From Isoalcanivorax indicus (GTDB lineage Bacteria > Pseudomonadota > Gammaproteobacteria > Pseudomonadales > Alcanivoracaceae): a DNA stretch of 64,000 nucleotides. The stretch lies in the NCBI RefSeq assembly GCF_003259185.1, contig NZ_QGMP01000001.1, positions 2,480,001-2,544,000 on the forward strand. Direction: 5' to 3'. Positions 19,715 through 29,378 of this stretch are shown one piece after another. The notes beneath the pieces are model-generated. The model was not told where the DNA came from. It made no database searches and worked only from the letters and a program-made list of their open reading frames with translations. The translations under genes were made by a program, and so were the position numbers. Position 1 is the stretch's first letter, and each line of letters begins with the position of its first letter.

Positions 19715-22700
19715 CAGCGCGCCAGCACTTCGACCCAGCGACCGGCCAGCCGTCCCTGTACGGCGGCGTCATACATGTTCTCCACCTGCCAGCCCGGCAG
19801 ATAGAAACGACCCGCAAACGACGCGTTCAGTGACAGCTCCAGCGTCCGCTGCTCGCCCGCATTCAGGCTCAGGTAACTGAGCACCCGGTCATCACGAATA
19901 TCCTGATAATCCAGCACCGCCACCTCGTCTTCACCGGCCATGCGGGTGTTGTTCACCTGCCAGCCACTGGGCAGGATCTGCGTCAGCGCCAGTTCCGTCT
20001 GGCGGCGACCGCTGGTATTGGTCACCGTGACCCGGGCAACCAGGTCGGTGCCCTGCGGCAGGCGGCTGATGTCCAGCGGCTGCCCGTCCGTACCCAGGAA
20101 CCGGGTCTCCAGCCGCAGGCCTGCCGTGCGCGCCGTTTCCTGCCCGGCGGCGGGCACGCCTTCATTGGCGAACAACAGGTACAGAGGTTGTTTGCTGTCA
20201 TTACGCAGCGCGACTTCACCCGCTTCCGGCGTCACCGCCTGCTGTGTCATCACGCCCGGGAGATGCCGGGGTTGCCATTCGCTCTGGCCGGGCTCACGCC
20301 AGGCCCAGGACAGCGCAGGCGGCTCTTCATCGCCCTGACCTTCTATGCCCTGACCTTCTATGCCATAGAAGCGGCTCAACGCCAGCAAGGCCCAGGACAC
20401 CGCCTGGGTGCTGTGCCACTGATCGCCCGACAGACTGTCGGCCATCTGCCGGGCCAGCGTCTCGGCGGTGTCATGCGCGTCACGCGCCGCCAGCACCGGC
20501 AAGATCAGGGCCTGGTCACGCAGCGTCGAGGCAAAGGTCGCATCCGGTCGCGCCCGCTCCGGCGGGGAAGTCCCCAGGTCAGTCACCAGACGCTCCACCA
20601 CCGCGGGCATGCCGATCTGCTGATAGGCGGCCGCCAGTTGCCAGCGCGCCATCACGGCCAGCCCGGTCTCCTCGCGCAGCCGGTTCATGGCACCGGTTTC
20701 CGGCTGACCGGCCAGCGCCAGGGTGTACAGGCGATAGGCCTGAATCAGTTGCCCGGTTTCGTCACTGGCCACGTAGGCACGCGCCTGACGGCGCTGGTGC
20801 TCACGCCAGCCATCGAGCATTTCGGTCGGCACGGCATAGCCCAGACGCCGTGCTTCCAGCAGGAAGTGCCCGGCATAGCTGGTGCTCCAGTCGTTAACGC
20901 TCGCCGCGCCCGGCCAGTAAGCGAAGCTGCCATCCGCCAGCTGATAACCGCGCAACCGATCCACCGCCCGCTGGATATTGGCCCCGGTGCGCTCACGCTG
21001 GTCGTTGTCCAGCACCAGCAGACGCGGCAGATACAACTGCGGGAACGCCGCCGAAGTCACCTGTTCCAGGCAGCCATGCGGATAGCGGATCAGGTATTCG
21101 AGACGCTGACTCAGGTTCAGCGGTGGCACACTGCTCACCTCCAGGGTCGCCCGATTGGTGCCGGGCAGGCCGTGGGGGGTAAAGTCGTGCGTCCAGGTCT
21201 CTCCCGGCGCCACGCGCGCACGCACCTGGTCCAGCGACGGCGGATTCGGGCTGCGCACCGTCATGTGCACGGTCTCGCTGGCCTCATGACCCGCCCCGCT
21301 GGCGCGTACGGTAATGTCGCCCTGCCCCACGGCATCGCCCACCGCCAGGCCCAGACGCACGATGGCCTCACCAGGGCGTTCCAGGCGCACGTTCTGGCGC
21401 GCCTCGGTCACCCGGAACAGCTCGTCGGCCTCCAGCTCCACCTCGACCTCGTCGATGGCGGCATCCTGCACGAACAGGTTGACGGGCACCGTCAGCGTTT
21501 CCTGCGGCCCCAACACGCGCGGCAAGGTACTCAACAGCGACAGCGGGTCACGCACCAGTACGGTCCTTTCCGCCTTGCCGTAACGGCCATTGTCACCGGC
21601 CACCAGCATCACCCGCACGGCACCGAGATACGGCGGCAAGGTGACCTGATGCTCGCGGCTCTCGTTGCTCGCCAGCGGGAAGGCACCGAGGAAACGCACC
21701 ACCGGCGGGAAGCGCCGTCGACGACTGGCTTCATCATCCAGCTCCGCTTCATCACTGCCGCCGATGGCCACCAGACGTTCCAGCGTCCCGGCAAAGGCGC
21801 CCGCCACCTCATCAAACAGATCCCAGGTGCGCACCCCCAGCGCCTCGCGCCGGAAGAACTGGCGATGCGGGTCCGGCGTACGGTAGCCGGTCAGGCCAAG
21901 CAGGCCTTCGTCTACCACCGCCAGGGTATAGGTCATGGGGCGGCCATGGGTTTCCCGCACGGTAACCGTAAAGGTGCTGTCAGAGGTCACTTCTTCCGGT
22001 GCCTGCAACACCGGCTCCAGATGGGTGGCCGGGTCTGATACCGCCAGCGGCAGAATGCCGAACAGTCGCAGCGGCCGGTCGTTGCTGCGGCCGGCGTGGG
22101 GCTGCACCAGGGTCACGCTGACATAGACATTGGGCGCCATACTGGGGGTGATTGGCACCGCGAAACGACCCGGGCCATCTTCCAGATCCAGCCAGAACTG
22201 ACGCAGGATGCGGCTGCCGGTTTCCAGACTCACCAGCGCCCGGCCACCGCCTTCGACGTCCGGCAACTGCACCGTCGCCGTCTCGCCCACCTGGTAGTCG
22301 GTGCGCTCGCTGTACAGGGTCAGGCGCGCCGGACCTTCGCCGCGTTCCTCGCGGGCGCGGCCGGCCCAGCCCGGCCAGTCCATGTAGAACACTTCGCCGG
22401 TGCAGTGGCCACCCGCCGAATCGCACACCCGCAGCAGGTAACGGCCCCATTCCGGATGATTGATACGCAGGCTCCATTCGGCTTCGCCGTCAGCATTGGT
22501 GCTCACCCGACCGCGCTGCAAGGCCTCGTGCCCGGCGGCGCTGGCGTAACGCGCCAGCGACTCCCCGCTCTGGTCCCACCACCAGCGCCACTCGATCTTG
22601 TACAGCGACACCTCCAGATCACGCAGCGCCGCAGGCCGCCCGGTGTTGTCCAGCGCAGCAATGCGCACCCGGTGATCCGTATCGGTCAACAGCATGTTGC

Positions 22701-25290
22701 GGGCCTCGTCCCCCGCCGGCAGCCGCAGGCCCACATAATGGGGCCAGGGGTGATAATCCTGACGCTGGCTCTGGATACTGAACTGCCCACCCTGCTCGAA
22801 GACACGACTGGTGAACACCGCGCGCAACATGCCCGGGGCGGCCTCGTCATGGACCAGTTTCAACGGAAACGCCATGCGCCCCTGACTGTCCAGCCGCCCC
22901 TCATGCACCGTCTGCTCACCACTGCTGAAACTGCGTGCCGGGTCATCAAAGGTGTAATCGGTAAAGCGGTCGAAACGTGTCCGCGTGGGCACCAGCCGGG
23001 CCCGCACATCAGCGCGCAATCCCGACGCCGTCGCACCGCTGAGCCATTGCGCAGACAGCACCGCATCACGCGGCAGGGCATCCACGCGCAGCGCCTCGTC
23101 ACCGGCGTCCAGCTCCAGGCTCAGGCGGTTGGGCACCACCGTCTCGATCAGCAACGGGCGCTCGAAACGCATGCCCCCGAGACGCGCCACGGCCCGCCAG
23201 GTGCCGGTCGGCGCGTCCTCATCGGTGCGCAGGGTAAACGGATAGAACTGCCCCACCGGACGCGTGTGCGTGCGCCGCTGCACCACATTGCCGCGCGGAT
23301 CAATCAACTCCAGCGTGACCGGATGATCGGCGGGCAGCGTCTGCTGCCGATCCTCCAGTACAAAAGTCAGATAAATATTGTCACCGGGCCGCCAGACATC
23401 ACGCTCGCCGTACAGGAAGCCCTTTACCGCATTGCGCACCTCGACACCGCCCACATCATACTGACTGGTCGGCAGTGCCAGGCCGCGCGAGAGTTTCAGA
23501 TAGCCACGGTCATCGCCACGTTGCGCCACCATGTAGAAGGGCACGCCATCCAGCGGAATGACCGCCATGCCGGTGGCATCCGTCGTGCCACGGCCAATGC
23601 GTTGCTGCTGGTAATTGAACACCTCGACGTTCGTACCCGCCGCCGCACGGCCGCTGCGCAACAGCGTGGTCGCCACATGCAGGTTGCTGTCATGCCCCTG
23701 CTTGGCCAGCAGCCCCAGATTGGACGCCAGCAGGTTGCGTTCATCGCTGACGGCGTTGTCATGGCTGTAAACGTAATAGGCGGCATCACAGGGATTGTGG
23801 CGCTGGCTCCAGGCCACATAGCCACTGTTGTTGTACCACTGCTCGATGCCGTCCCAGCCACTGCCCTCAATCTGGCCACGGGCTTCCCAGTTGCCCAGCG
23901 GCCGTTCCGGATCCTGCACCGGACTGGTGTCCTCGCACCCGAACAGCGTCTGGTCCCGGTCGATGGACAGGGTCAGTTGATACAGCGCCCCCGGCGCCTC
24001 GCTCACCAGATCACTGACATCCAGCAGATAACGCTGCCAGCGGTCACGCGGCAGATCGTTGAGGGGAATTTCCCGGCGCCACAGATAGCGGCCCACGTTC
24101 TGCAAACCGTACTGCTGGTTCAGATCATTGTTCTGCAGGAACTGGCCAATGTTGTCGCGATAAACGCGCAGGGCGGTCACGGTCACCGCGCGCACGTTAA
24201 CCGCCTCGAACGGCACCGTCAGATGCTCGGTGTCCGGCAGCACCACGCCCTGCCCCACAAAGCGAACCCCGGGCCGCAGGCTGACAAACGTCAATTGCTC
24301 TTCATGCGCCTCACCCAGACGTCCGTTACCGGCGCTGCGCAAACCGCCTTCCAGCCGCAGGGTCACCGGCCCGGTATGCCGCTCGGGCGGATACACCTGC
24401 AAGGTGCTGCCTTCGATACGCGCCGTCGCATCCTGACTGTCCAGACGCACCAGCCCGGCCAGGTTCTGCCGGGCGTCCAACGGCTCACTGAACGTCACGG
24501 CGATGTACTGGCGTTCGGCCGCCGTAATGCGCACATCGGTAATGCTGAATTCATTCCGCGCCGGTACCCGCAGGCGTCGCTCACCGCGCTGATCGGTCCC
24601 CAGCGGGCGCCCGTCCCAGCGCAGCAGCACTTCACTGGCCGCTTCACCCCGGACAATCTCGTCCACCACAAAGGTATGCATGCGGCCACTGCTGTCCTGC
24701 TGCCAGGACAACGACAGGGCACGACCATCCTGCTCGGCGCGCAGCACCCGGGCGACCGTGTCCGGCGCCGCGCGATCGATGGTCGTCAACTCTCCGGACA
24801 GGCTCATGCGCTCGCCATCCGTCACCGGCACCAGCCCTTGCAGGCGCAGATCCAGGCGCTGGGTCAATGCTGCGGTGCGGAACTGCCAGCGACTGGTCAA
24901 CGGCAGCCCCGGCAGGGCGGCCCCGGCCAGCGACACGGTGTAGGTCTGCCCGGGGGTCAATGGCTGCGCCGGGGTAATCACCAGTTCGTGCTCGCGCACA
25001 AACACAGCCTCCACCGCCAGGGCGGGCGACACCGTCACCAGATCCTCGATGGGTTTGCCGACTTGCTCGCTGTCCACCACCGGGCGGGTAAAACGCACGC
25101 GCAGGGGCTCGCTGGCGGGCACCTGTGCAGGCGAATGGCTGGCAATGAACGGCGCCCAGGCGGCCTGGGTGGCTTCACTGGCGGGCTCATCGGCAGCGGG
25201 TTCCGGATCACGGTCACAGCCCCACAGCAGCAGTGCGGGCAACAGAAACAGCAATGCGCCGAGGCGGCGCCCGTGTGCAACAGTCTTCAT
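19714..25290 (-). CDS. Alpha-2-macroglobulin family lipoprotein (YfhM-like)
   Basis: 1858 residues, in the range of long bacterial alpha-2-macroglobulins. Lipoprotein signal with lipobox LLWGC (Cys25), followed by DRDPE; Asp after the Cys would favour inner-membrane retention by E. coli rules. A series of MG beta domains fills most of the N-terminal 1100 residues. The thioester motif CLEQ is intact at Cys1407-Gln1410, in YPHGCLEQ, so it can probably trap proteases covalently. The alpha-alpha toroid of the TED domain follows. At about residues 1643-1652 (DNA 20332-20361) a five-residue unit, GIEGQ, is repeated by tandem duplication. Its start is MKTVAHGRR with the signal helix right after. Co-transcribed with pbpC (1-nt overlap). 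Confidence 0.95.
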   Translation of the reverse strand: MKTVAHGRRLGALLFLLPALLLWGCDRDPEPAADEPASEATQAAWAPFIASHSPAQVPASEPLRVRFTRPVVDSEQVGKPIEDLVTVSPALAVEAVFVREHELVITPAQPLTPGQTYTVSLAGAALPGLPLTSRWQFRTAALTQRLDLRLQGLVPVTDGERMSLSGELTTIDRAAPDTVARVLRAEQDGRALSLSWQQDSSGRMHTFVVDEIVRGEAASEVLLRWDGRPLGTDQRGERRLRVPARNEFSITDVRITAAERQYIAVTFSEPLDARQNLAGLVRLDSQDATARIEGSTLQVYPPERHTGPVTLRLEGGLRSAGNGRLGEAHEEQLTFVSLRPGVRFVGQGVVLPDTEHLTVPFEAVNVRAVTVTALRVYRDNIGQFLQNNDLNQQYGLQNVGRYLWRREIPLNDLPRDRWQRYLLDVSDLVSEAPGALYQLTLSIDRDQTLFGCEDTSPVQDPERPLGNWEARGQIEGSGWDGIEQWYNNSGYVAWSQRHNPCDAAYYVYSHDNAVSDERNLLASNLGLLAKQGHDSNLHVATTLLRSGRAAAGTNVEVFNYQQQRIGRGTTDATGMAVIPLDGVPFYMVAQRGDDRGYLKLSRGLALPTSQYDVGGVEVRNAVKGFLYGERDVWRPGDNIYLTFVLEDRQQTLPADHPVTLELIDPRGNVVQRRTHTRPVGQFYPFTLRTDEDAPTGTWRAVARLGGMRFERPLLIETVVPNRLSLELDAGDEALRVDALPRDAVLSAQWLSGATASGLRADVRARLVPTRTRFDRFTDYTFDDPARSFSSGEQTVHEGRLDSQGRMAFPLKLVHDEAAPGMLRAVFTSRVFEQGGQFSIQSQRQDYHPWPHYVGLRLPAGDEARNMLLTDTDHRVRIAALDNTGRPAALRDLEVSLYKIEWRWWWDQSGESLARYASAAGHEALQRGRVSTNADGEAEWSLRINHPEWGRYLLRVCDSAGGHCTGEVFYMDWPGWAGRAREERGEGPARLTLYSERTDYQVGETATVQLPDVEGGGRALVSLETGSRILRQFWLDLEDGPGRFAVPITPSMAPNVYVSVTLVQPHAGRSNDRPLRLFGILPLAVSDPATHLEPVLQAPEEVTSDSTFTVTVRETHGRPMTYTLAVVDEGLLGLTGYRTPDPHRQFFRREALGVRTWDLFDEVAGAFAGTLERLVAIGGSDEAELDDEASRRRRFPPVVRFLGAFPLASNESREHQVTLPPYLGAVRVMLVAGDNGRYGKAERTVLVRDPLSLLSTLPRVLGPQETLTVPVNLFVQDAAIDEVEVELEADELFRVTEARQNVRLERPGEAIVRLGLAVGDAVGQGDITVRASGAGHEASETVHMTVRSPNPPSLDQVRARVAPGETWTHDFTPHGLPGTNRATLEVSSVPPLNLSQRLEYLIRYPHGCLEQVTSAAFPQLYLPRLLVLDNDQRERTGANIQRAVDRLRGYQLADGSFAYWPGAASVNDWSTSYAGHFLLEARRLGYAVPTEMLDGWREHQRRQARAYVASDETGQLIQAYRLYTLALAGQPETGAMNRLREETGLAVMARWQLAAAYQQIGMPAVVERLVTDLGTSPPERARPDATFASTLRDQALILPVLAARDAHDTAETLARQMADSLSGDQWHSTQAVSWALLALSRFYGIEGQGIEGQGDEEPPALSWAWREPGQSEWQPRHLPGVMTQQAVTPEAGEVALRNDSKQPLYLLFANEGVPAAGQETARTAGLRLETRFLGTDGQPLDISRLPQGTDLVARVTVTNTSGRRQTELALTQILPSGWQVNNTRMAGEDEVAVLDYQDIRDDRVLSYLSLNAGEQRTLELSLNASFAGRFYLPGWQVENMYDAAVQGRLAGRWVEVLAR
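20332..20361 (-). repeat. 15-bp in-frame tandem duplication in the macroglobulin gene
   Basis: Two identical 15-nt units (20332-20346 and 20347-20361) plus a partial third copy. They add one extra five-residue unit (IEGQG) to a Gly/Glu-rich loop of the protein and keep the frame. Confidence 0.8.
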
Positions 25291-25495
25291 GATCGGCTTC
25301 CAGGCCTGTTGTTCTGGGTTGGGAGGGTCACAGGCGTTGATTCATACACCCCGCAACGCCCTGTAACGGCAAGTAGGACAATAGCAAGAAGCCCGAGTGC
25401 TCTCTATCACCCGTGGTATCCGACCGATGGTGTCGCCCGGGCTGATGTCGGGGATCTGTTGAGCGGTTTGCCATTCTGCTCCTGTCGGAGATGTT

Positions 25496-25614
25496 GGCCC
25501 TCGGGGGGCGGGTAAGGGTTTTCTGGACACGCCGTGAATACATCCATGTAGGCTCTCGTTCGGCATCCATGCCTCTCGAAGGTCCAGAAAACCCTTACCC
25601 GCCCCCCGAGGGCC
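25496..25614 (-). repeat. Long-arm hairpin repeat, copy B
   Basis: Perfect 33-bp inverted repeat (25496-25528 with 25582-25614) around a 53-nt core. Read on the minus strand the core contains GAGGCATGGATGCCGAACG, then AGCC, CATGGATG and TTCACGGCG. The same words occur in copy C at 25742-25869. The arms share the word GGGTAAG with copy C but are otherwise different in sequence. A GTCACGCGCAGCCCG sequence follows on the right and recurs near 10,308. Confidence 0.85.
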
Positions 25615-25629
25615 GTCACGCGCAGCCCG
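25614..25629 (+). repeat. 16-bp repeat, second copy (see 10307)
   Basis: CGTCACGCGCAGCCCG, identical to 10307-10322, and directly outside the right arm of copy B. It may be part of the element's outer boundary or of its preferred target. Confidence 0.6.
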
Positions 25630-25710
25630 GTTAACCACTTCCAGCCCACCGAAAGTCTGGTTCCTGCGTCGAGCTACGAAGTGCTGAACTTGCAGTGACT
25701 ACGAAACTGA

Positions 25711-25900
25711 GGCCTTGGTGCGGGGTAAGCCCTTCCAGAAGTGTGTGAGGCAGGATGCCGAACGCAAGCCCCCATGGGTGAGACAAGCGTCTTGCGACGC
25801 ATGCGTCGCGCGCAGTCGAACGCCCGCCATCTGTGATGGCGGGCCGGGCCCGGAGGGGGTTCACGGCGGCTTCTGGAAGGGCTTACCCCGCACCGAGGCC
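25711..25900 (+). repeat. Long-arm hairpin repeat, copy C, with inserted palindromes
   Basis: 31-bp inverted repeat with one mismatch (25711-25741 with 25870-25900). The core starts with GAGGCAGGATGCCGAACG, AGCC and CATGGGTG, and ends with TTCACGGCG, as in copy B, but about 75 extra bases lie between. This extra part holds a perfect 16-bp palindrome (25794-25809) and a 9-bp hairpin (25823-25843). GAGCTACGAAG occurs at 25671-25681 and again immediately after the right arm at 25901-25911. Confidence 0.8.
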
Positions 25901-25997
25901 GAGCTACGAAGAACCCATCCCGGCAGCGCGGACGGAAACACCCTGACGGTGCTACACTGCCCGCCCTGCGTAACAACCTGATGATCCGGACCCGTTC

Positions 25998-27869
25998 ATG
26001 CCGCTGCTTACCCTGCGAGATATCCAGCTCAGTTTTGGCACCCATGCCCTGCTTGACCACGTTGACCTGAGCATCGACAAAGGTGAACGCCTGTGTCTGG
26101 TCGGTCGCAACGGAGCAGGCAAGTCCACCCTGATGAAACTCATCGCTGGCGAGATCCAGGCCGACGACGGCAGTATCGAGCAGGCTCAGGGGCTGCGCGT
26201 GGCGCGTCTGGTGCAGGAGGTACCCGGCGACACCGACGGCAGTGTCTTTGAAGTCGTGGCGCAGGGACTCGGTGAAGAGGGTCGTCTGCTGGCCGAATAC
26301 CAGCAACTGACGCGGCGTCTGGAACAGGGCGAGGATGTCATGGATGCCTTCAGCCGGGTGCAAGGCGCGATTGATGATCGTGGCGCCTGGGATGCATCGC
26401 AGCGCGTCGATACCGTGCTGTCGCGGCTGACGCTTGATGGCCATCTGGATTTTGCCGGGCTGTCCGGGGGCATGAAGCGCCGGGTGCTGCTGGCGCAATC
26501 TCTGGTACAGGCGCCGGACATCCTGTTGCTGGACGAACCCACCAACCATCTGGATATCGATGCCATCCGCTGGCTGGAAGAATTCCTGCGCCAGTATGAA
26601 GCGACGCTGGTCTTCATTACCCATGACCGCGCCTTCATTCGTGCACTGGCCACGCGCATCATCGAGCTCGACCGGGGCCGCCTGAGCAGTTGGCCCGGCA
26701 ACTATGACAGCTACCTGCGCGGCAAGCAGGCGGCGCTGGATGCCGAAGAAAAAGCCAATGCCGAGTTCGACAAGAAGCTGTCACGCGAGGAGGCCTGGAT
26801 TCGTCAGGGCATCAAGGCACGGCGCACCCGGAATGAGGGCCGCGTGCGTGCACTGAAAGCCTTGCGTCAGGAGTTCGCGGCGCGGCGCACCCGTCAGGGC
26901 AGTGTCACCATGAGCACCCAGGAGGTACAGCGTTCCGGCAAGCTGGTGCTCGAGGCCGAAGGTGTGTCGCAGCGTTACGGCGACCAGTCGATCCTGAAGG
27001 ACTTTTCGCTCACGGTGATGCGCGGCGATCGCATCGGCATCATCGGCCCCAACGGCTGCGGCAAATCGACGCTGCTGCGCATCCTGCTGGGCAAGCTGAC
27101 GCCGGATGCCGGCAGTGTGCGTGTGGGCACCAATCTGGACATTGCCTACTTCGATCAGCTGCGCAACACCCTGGATGAAAACAAATCCGTGATCGAGAAT
27201 GTCACCGAAGGCAGCGACATCCTGACCATCAATGGCGCGCCCAAACACGCGGTGGGTTATCTGCAGGAATTCCTGTTCGAGCCGCAGCGCATTCGCCAGC
27301 CGGTGAGTGCGCTGTCCGGGGGCGAGCGCAACCGGCTGCTGCTGGCCAAACTGTTCACACGTCCGTTCAACCTGCTGGTGCTGGACGAACCGACCAATGA
27401 TCTGGATGCGGAAACCCTCGACCTGCTGGAAGAGCAGCTGACGCAATTTACCGGCACGCTGCTGCTGGTCAGCCATGACCGCGCCTTCATTGATAACGTC
27501 GTCACGAGCACGCTGGTGTTCGAGCAGGGCACCGTCAACGAATATGTCGGTGGCTACGAAGACTGGTTGCGGCAGCGTCCTGATCCAGCGGCACGCGCCC
27601 CGGAAAAACCGGCCCCGGCAAAAGAAAAGCCGGCGGCGGCGAACGCTCGCAAGCTGTCCTATGCCGAGCGTCTGGAACTGGAGCGGTTGCCCGCAGAGCT
27701 GGAAGGCCTGGAAGCGCAAATCAGCGCGCTGGAGGCGCGTATGGGTGATCCTGATTTTTTCCAGCAGGACGCCGACGTGGTCGCTGACGCCACGCGTGAA
27801 CTGAATGCGCTTCAGGAACAGCTGGAAACCCGTTTCGCCCGCTGGGAAGCCCTCGACAACGCGTCATGA
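25998..27869 (+). CDS. uup: ABC-F family ATPase Uup
   Basis: 623 residues with two soluble ABC domains and no membrane segments. Walker A motifs are GRNGAGKST (36-44) and GPNGCGKST in the second domain; signature motifs are LSGGMKRR and LSGGERNR; Walker B are LLLDEPTNHLD and LVLDEPTNDLD. The linker between domains is basic (about 240-310). The C-terminal tail (about 535-620) is Ala/Pro/Lys-rich and then coiled-coil (LSYAERLELERLP, ending in LQEQLETRF), the Uup-type DNA-binding extension. Uup is tied to ribosome function and to stability of repeated DNA. Single gene in its direction after the repeat region. Confidence 0.95.
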   Translation: MPLLTLRDIQLSFGTHALLDHVDLSIDKGERLCLVGRNGAGKSTLMKLIAGEIQADDGSIEQAQGLRVARLVQEVPGDTDGSVFEVVAQGLGEEGRLLAEYQQLTRRLEQGEDVMDAFSRVQGAIDDRGAWDASQRVDTVLSRLTLDGHLDFAGLSGGMKRRVLLAQSLVQAPDILLLDEPTNHLDIDAIRWLEEFLRQYEATLVFITHDRAFIRALATRIIELDRGRLSSWPGNYDSYLRGKQAALDAEEKANAEFDKKLSREEAWIRQGIKARRTRNEGRVRALKALRQEFAARRTRQGSVTMSTQEVQRSGKLVLEAEGVSQRYGDQSILKDFSLTVMRGDRIGIIGPNGCGKSTLLRILLGKLTPDAGSVRVGTNLDIAYFDQLRNTLDENKSVIENVTEGSDILTINGAPKHAVGYLQEFLFEPQRIRQPVSALSGGERNRLLLAKLFTRPFNLLVLDEPTNDLDAETLDLLEEQLTQFTGTLLLVSHDRAFIDNVVTSTLVFEQGTVNEYVGGYEDWLRQRPDPAARAPEKPAPAKEKPAAANARKLSYAERLELERLPAELEGLEAQISALEARMGDPDFFQQDADVVADATRELNALQEQLETRFARWEALDNAS

Positions 27870-27977
27870 AACAGCCGCTATACTGACGGAACCTATGGCA
27901 AGGCCCGCCCTCAAACCGGCGAGCCTCACCCACCGGGAGGCCCCAACAGAACAGGCCCCACCAAAAAGGAGAGCACC

Positions 27978-29294
27978 TTGCCGCCGTTGCATCACGTTCA
28001 CCGCGCCCTCCACATGGCCGCCCTGCTATCCCTGCTGGCGGTAGCGCCATCGGGCGCCACCGAGGTGGAGGACGAGGACCTGCCCGCTCTGGAGCACGTG
28101 CATATCCTGCCCGTGGCACCCTCCCCCGCCACTGAAGACGAGCTGGCCGACGGTGACAGTCCGGTGCCGGTGGAAGCGGGTCGGCCGCTGCCGCTGCGCC
28201 TGCTGAGCGACGAGGTGCCTCCGGGCGAGATCAAGACACTCTACTGGATGCCGGAACAGTCCTTTGCCTCGATTGCCACGCCGGTGCCGGTGCTGGTGGC
28301 CCACGGCAAGCAGCCTGGCCCGGTGGTCTGCATGACAGCGGCCGTCCACGGCGACGAGCTCAACGGCATCGAGATGGTGCGCCGGGTGATGTACCAGCTG
28401 GAACCGGAGCGCCTGAACGGCACCGTGATCGGTGTCCCCATTGTCAATCTGGACGGCTTCCGCCGTGGCTCACGCTACCTCGCCGACCGGCGCGACCTGA
28501 ACCGCTATTTCCCGGGCCATCCGCAAGGCAGCTCTGCCGCCCGCATTGCGCATTCGCTGTTTACCGACATCATCCAGCACTGCCAGTTTCTGGCTGATCT
28601 GCACACCGGCTCGTTGCGCCGGGTCAACCTGACGCAGCTGCGCGGCGACATGACCGACCCGAATATCGTCGAGTTCGCCCGCAAGTTTGGCGGCATTACG
28701 GTACTGCACGGCCGCGCGGCCAGCGGCACCTTGCGGCGCGCGGCGTCGGAGGCCGGCATCCCCACCGTCACCATGGAAGCCGGTGGCCCCAATCGGCTGG
28801 AAGAAGACGCGGTCGACAGCGGCGTGCAGGCGATCGAGACCATGCTCGACAACCTCGGCATGCGCAAGACGCGGCGCTTCTGGAGTTCACCGCAACCGGT
28901 GTTCTATGAGTCCCAGTGGTTGCGCGCCGACCAGGGCGGCATTCTGATGTCGAAGGTAAAACTCAACGACAAGGTGCGCCCCGGCCAGGTGCTGGGCACC
29001 GTCACCGACCCGGTCACCAACACCGGCAGCGCCATCATCGCGCCGTTCGCCGGGCGAGTGCTGGGCATGGCGGAAAACCAGGTGGTGCATACCGGCTTCG
29101 CGGCGTACCACATCGGCATCGAGAAGGCGCCGGAAGAAGTGCAGGAAGAAGCGCGCCAGGAGGAGGAATCCCGCCAGGAGCCGCGCGAGGCACCGCGGCC
29201 GGACGAGGACGCACCGATCATGGAACCCGAACCGGGCGAGACCGATTCATCGGGTGGCGCTCTGCAGCCGCGCGACGACGAGCACGCGCACTGA
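27978..29294 (+). CDS. Periplasmic succinylglutamate desuccinylase/aspartoacylase-family zinc protein
   Basis: 438 residues. The TTG at 27978 is chosen because AAGGAGA lies 5 nt before it and it begins a signal peptide (MAALLSLLAVAPSGA). The M14-like zinc site is visible: His124 and Glu127 in AAVHGDE, His209 in DLHTG and the catalytic Glu267 in TMEAGG. After it, residues about 310-380 form a small beta domain (VRPGQVLGTVTDP, IIAPFAGRVLG) of the lipoyl-like kind seen in this family. The last 60 residues are rich in Glu, Arg and Pro and are probably disordered. Such enzymes remove acyl groups from amino acids or related amides; the substrate is not known. A signal peptide on this family is uncommon in classic AstE enzymes. 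Confidence 0.85.
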   Translation: MPPLHHVHRALHMAALLSLLAVAPSGATEVEDEDLPALEHVHILPVAPSPATEDELADGDSPVPVEAGRPLPLRLLSDEVPPGEIKTLYWMPEQSFASIATPVPVLVAHGKQPGPVVCMTAAVHGDELNGIEMVRRVMYQLEPERLNGTVIGVPIVNLDGFRRGSRYLADRRDLNRYFPGHPQGSSAARIAHSLFTDIIQHCQFLADLHTGSLRRVNLTQLRGDMTDPNIVEFARKFGGITVLHGRAASGTLRRAASEAGIPTVTMEAGGPNRLEEDAVDSGVQAIETMLDNLGMRKTRRFWSSPQPVFYESQWLRADQGGILMSKVKLNDKVRPGQVLGTVTDPVTNTGSAIIAPFAGRVLGMAENQVVHTGFAAYHIGIEKAPEEVQEEARQEEESRQEPREAPRPDEDAPIMEPEPGETDSSGGALQPRDDEHAH

Positions 29295-29378
29295 CCGCAC
29301 CTCCGCAGCGCGCTTTCACGGCGCCCTGTCATGGCACCCGGGATACTCGATCCCCTTCGACGATGTTCCGGAGTGCCC

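Larger units (their letters stand above)
25291..25997. other. Gene-free region with two hairpin repeats
   Basis: 707 bp between the divergent macroglobulin and uup genes. The first 200 bp form the macroglobulin leader and contain a bulged hairpin (around 25333-25365) but no clear promoter. Then come two elements of one repeat family (25496-25614 and 25711-25900), in opposite orientation. Open frames of 60-100 codons cross the area on both strands, but they read through the hairpin arms and have no ribosome sites or conserved protein features, so I do not call them genes. Confidence 0.7.

Noticed and set aside
22096-25515. 1139-codon open frame on the plus strand inside the macroglobulin gene
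   Set aside because: Antisense shadow: His, Gln and Arg-rich, no domains, and the minus strand has a full alpha-2-macroglobulin with an intact thioester.
25328-25864. Several open frames of 60-100 codons (for example one beginning MDAEREPTWMY)
   Set aside because: They are translations of hairpin repeat arms and cores. Such peptides recur only because the DNA element recurs; no ribosome sites or protein-level signs were seen.
25671-25911. 11-bp direct repeats read as a target-site duplication of a mobile element
   Set aside because: The left repeat is 29 bp from the inverted repeat while the right one touches it, so the layout does not fit a simple insertion. Kept as an observation, not called a mobile element.
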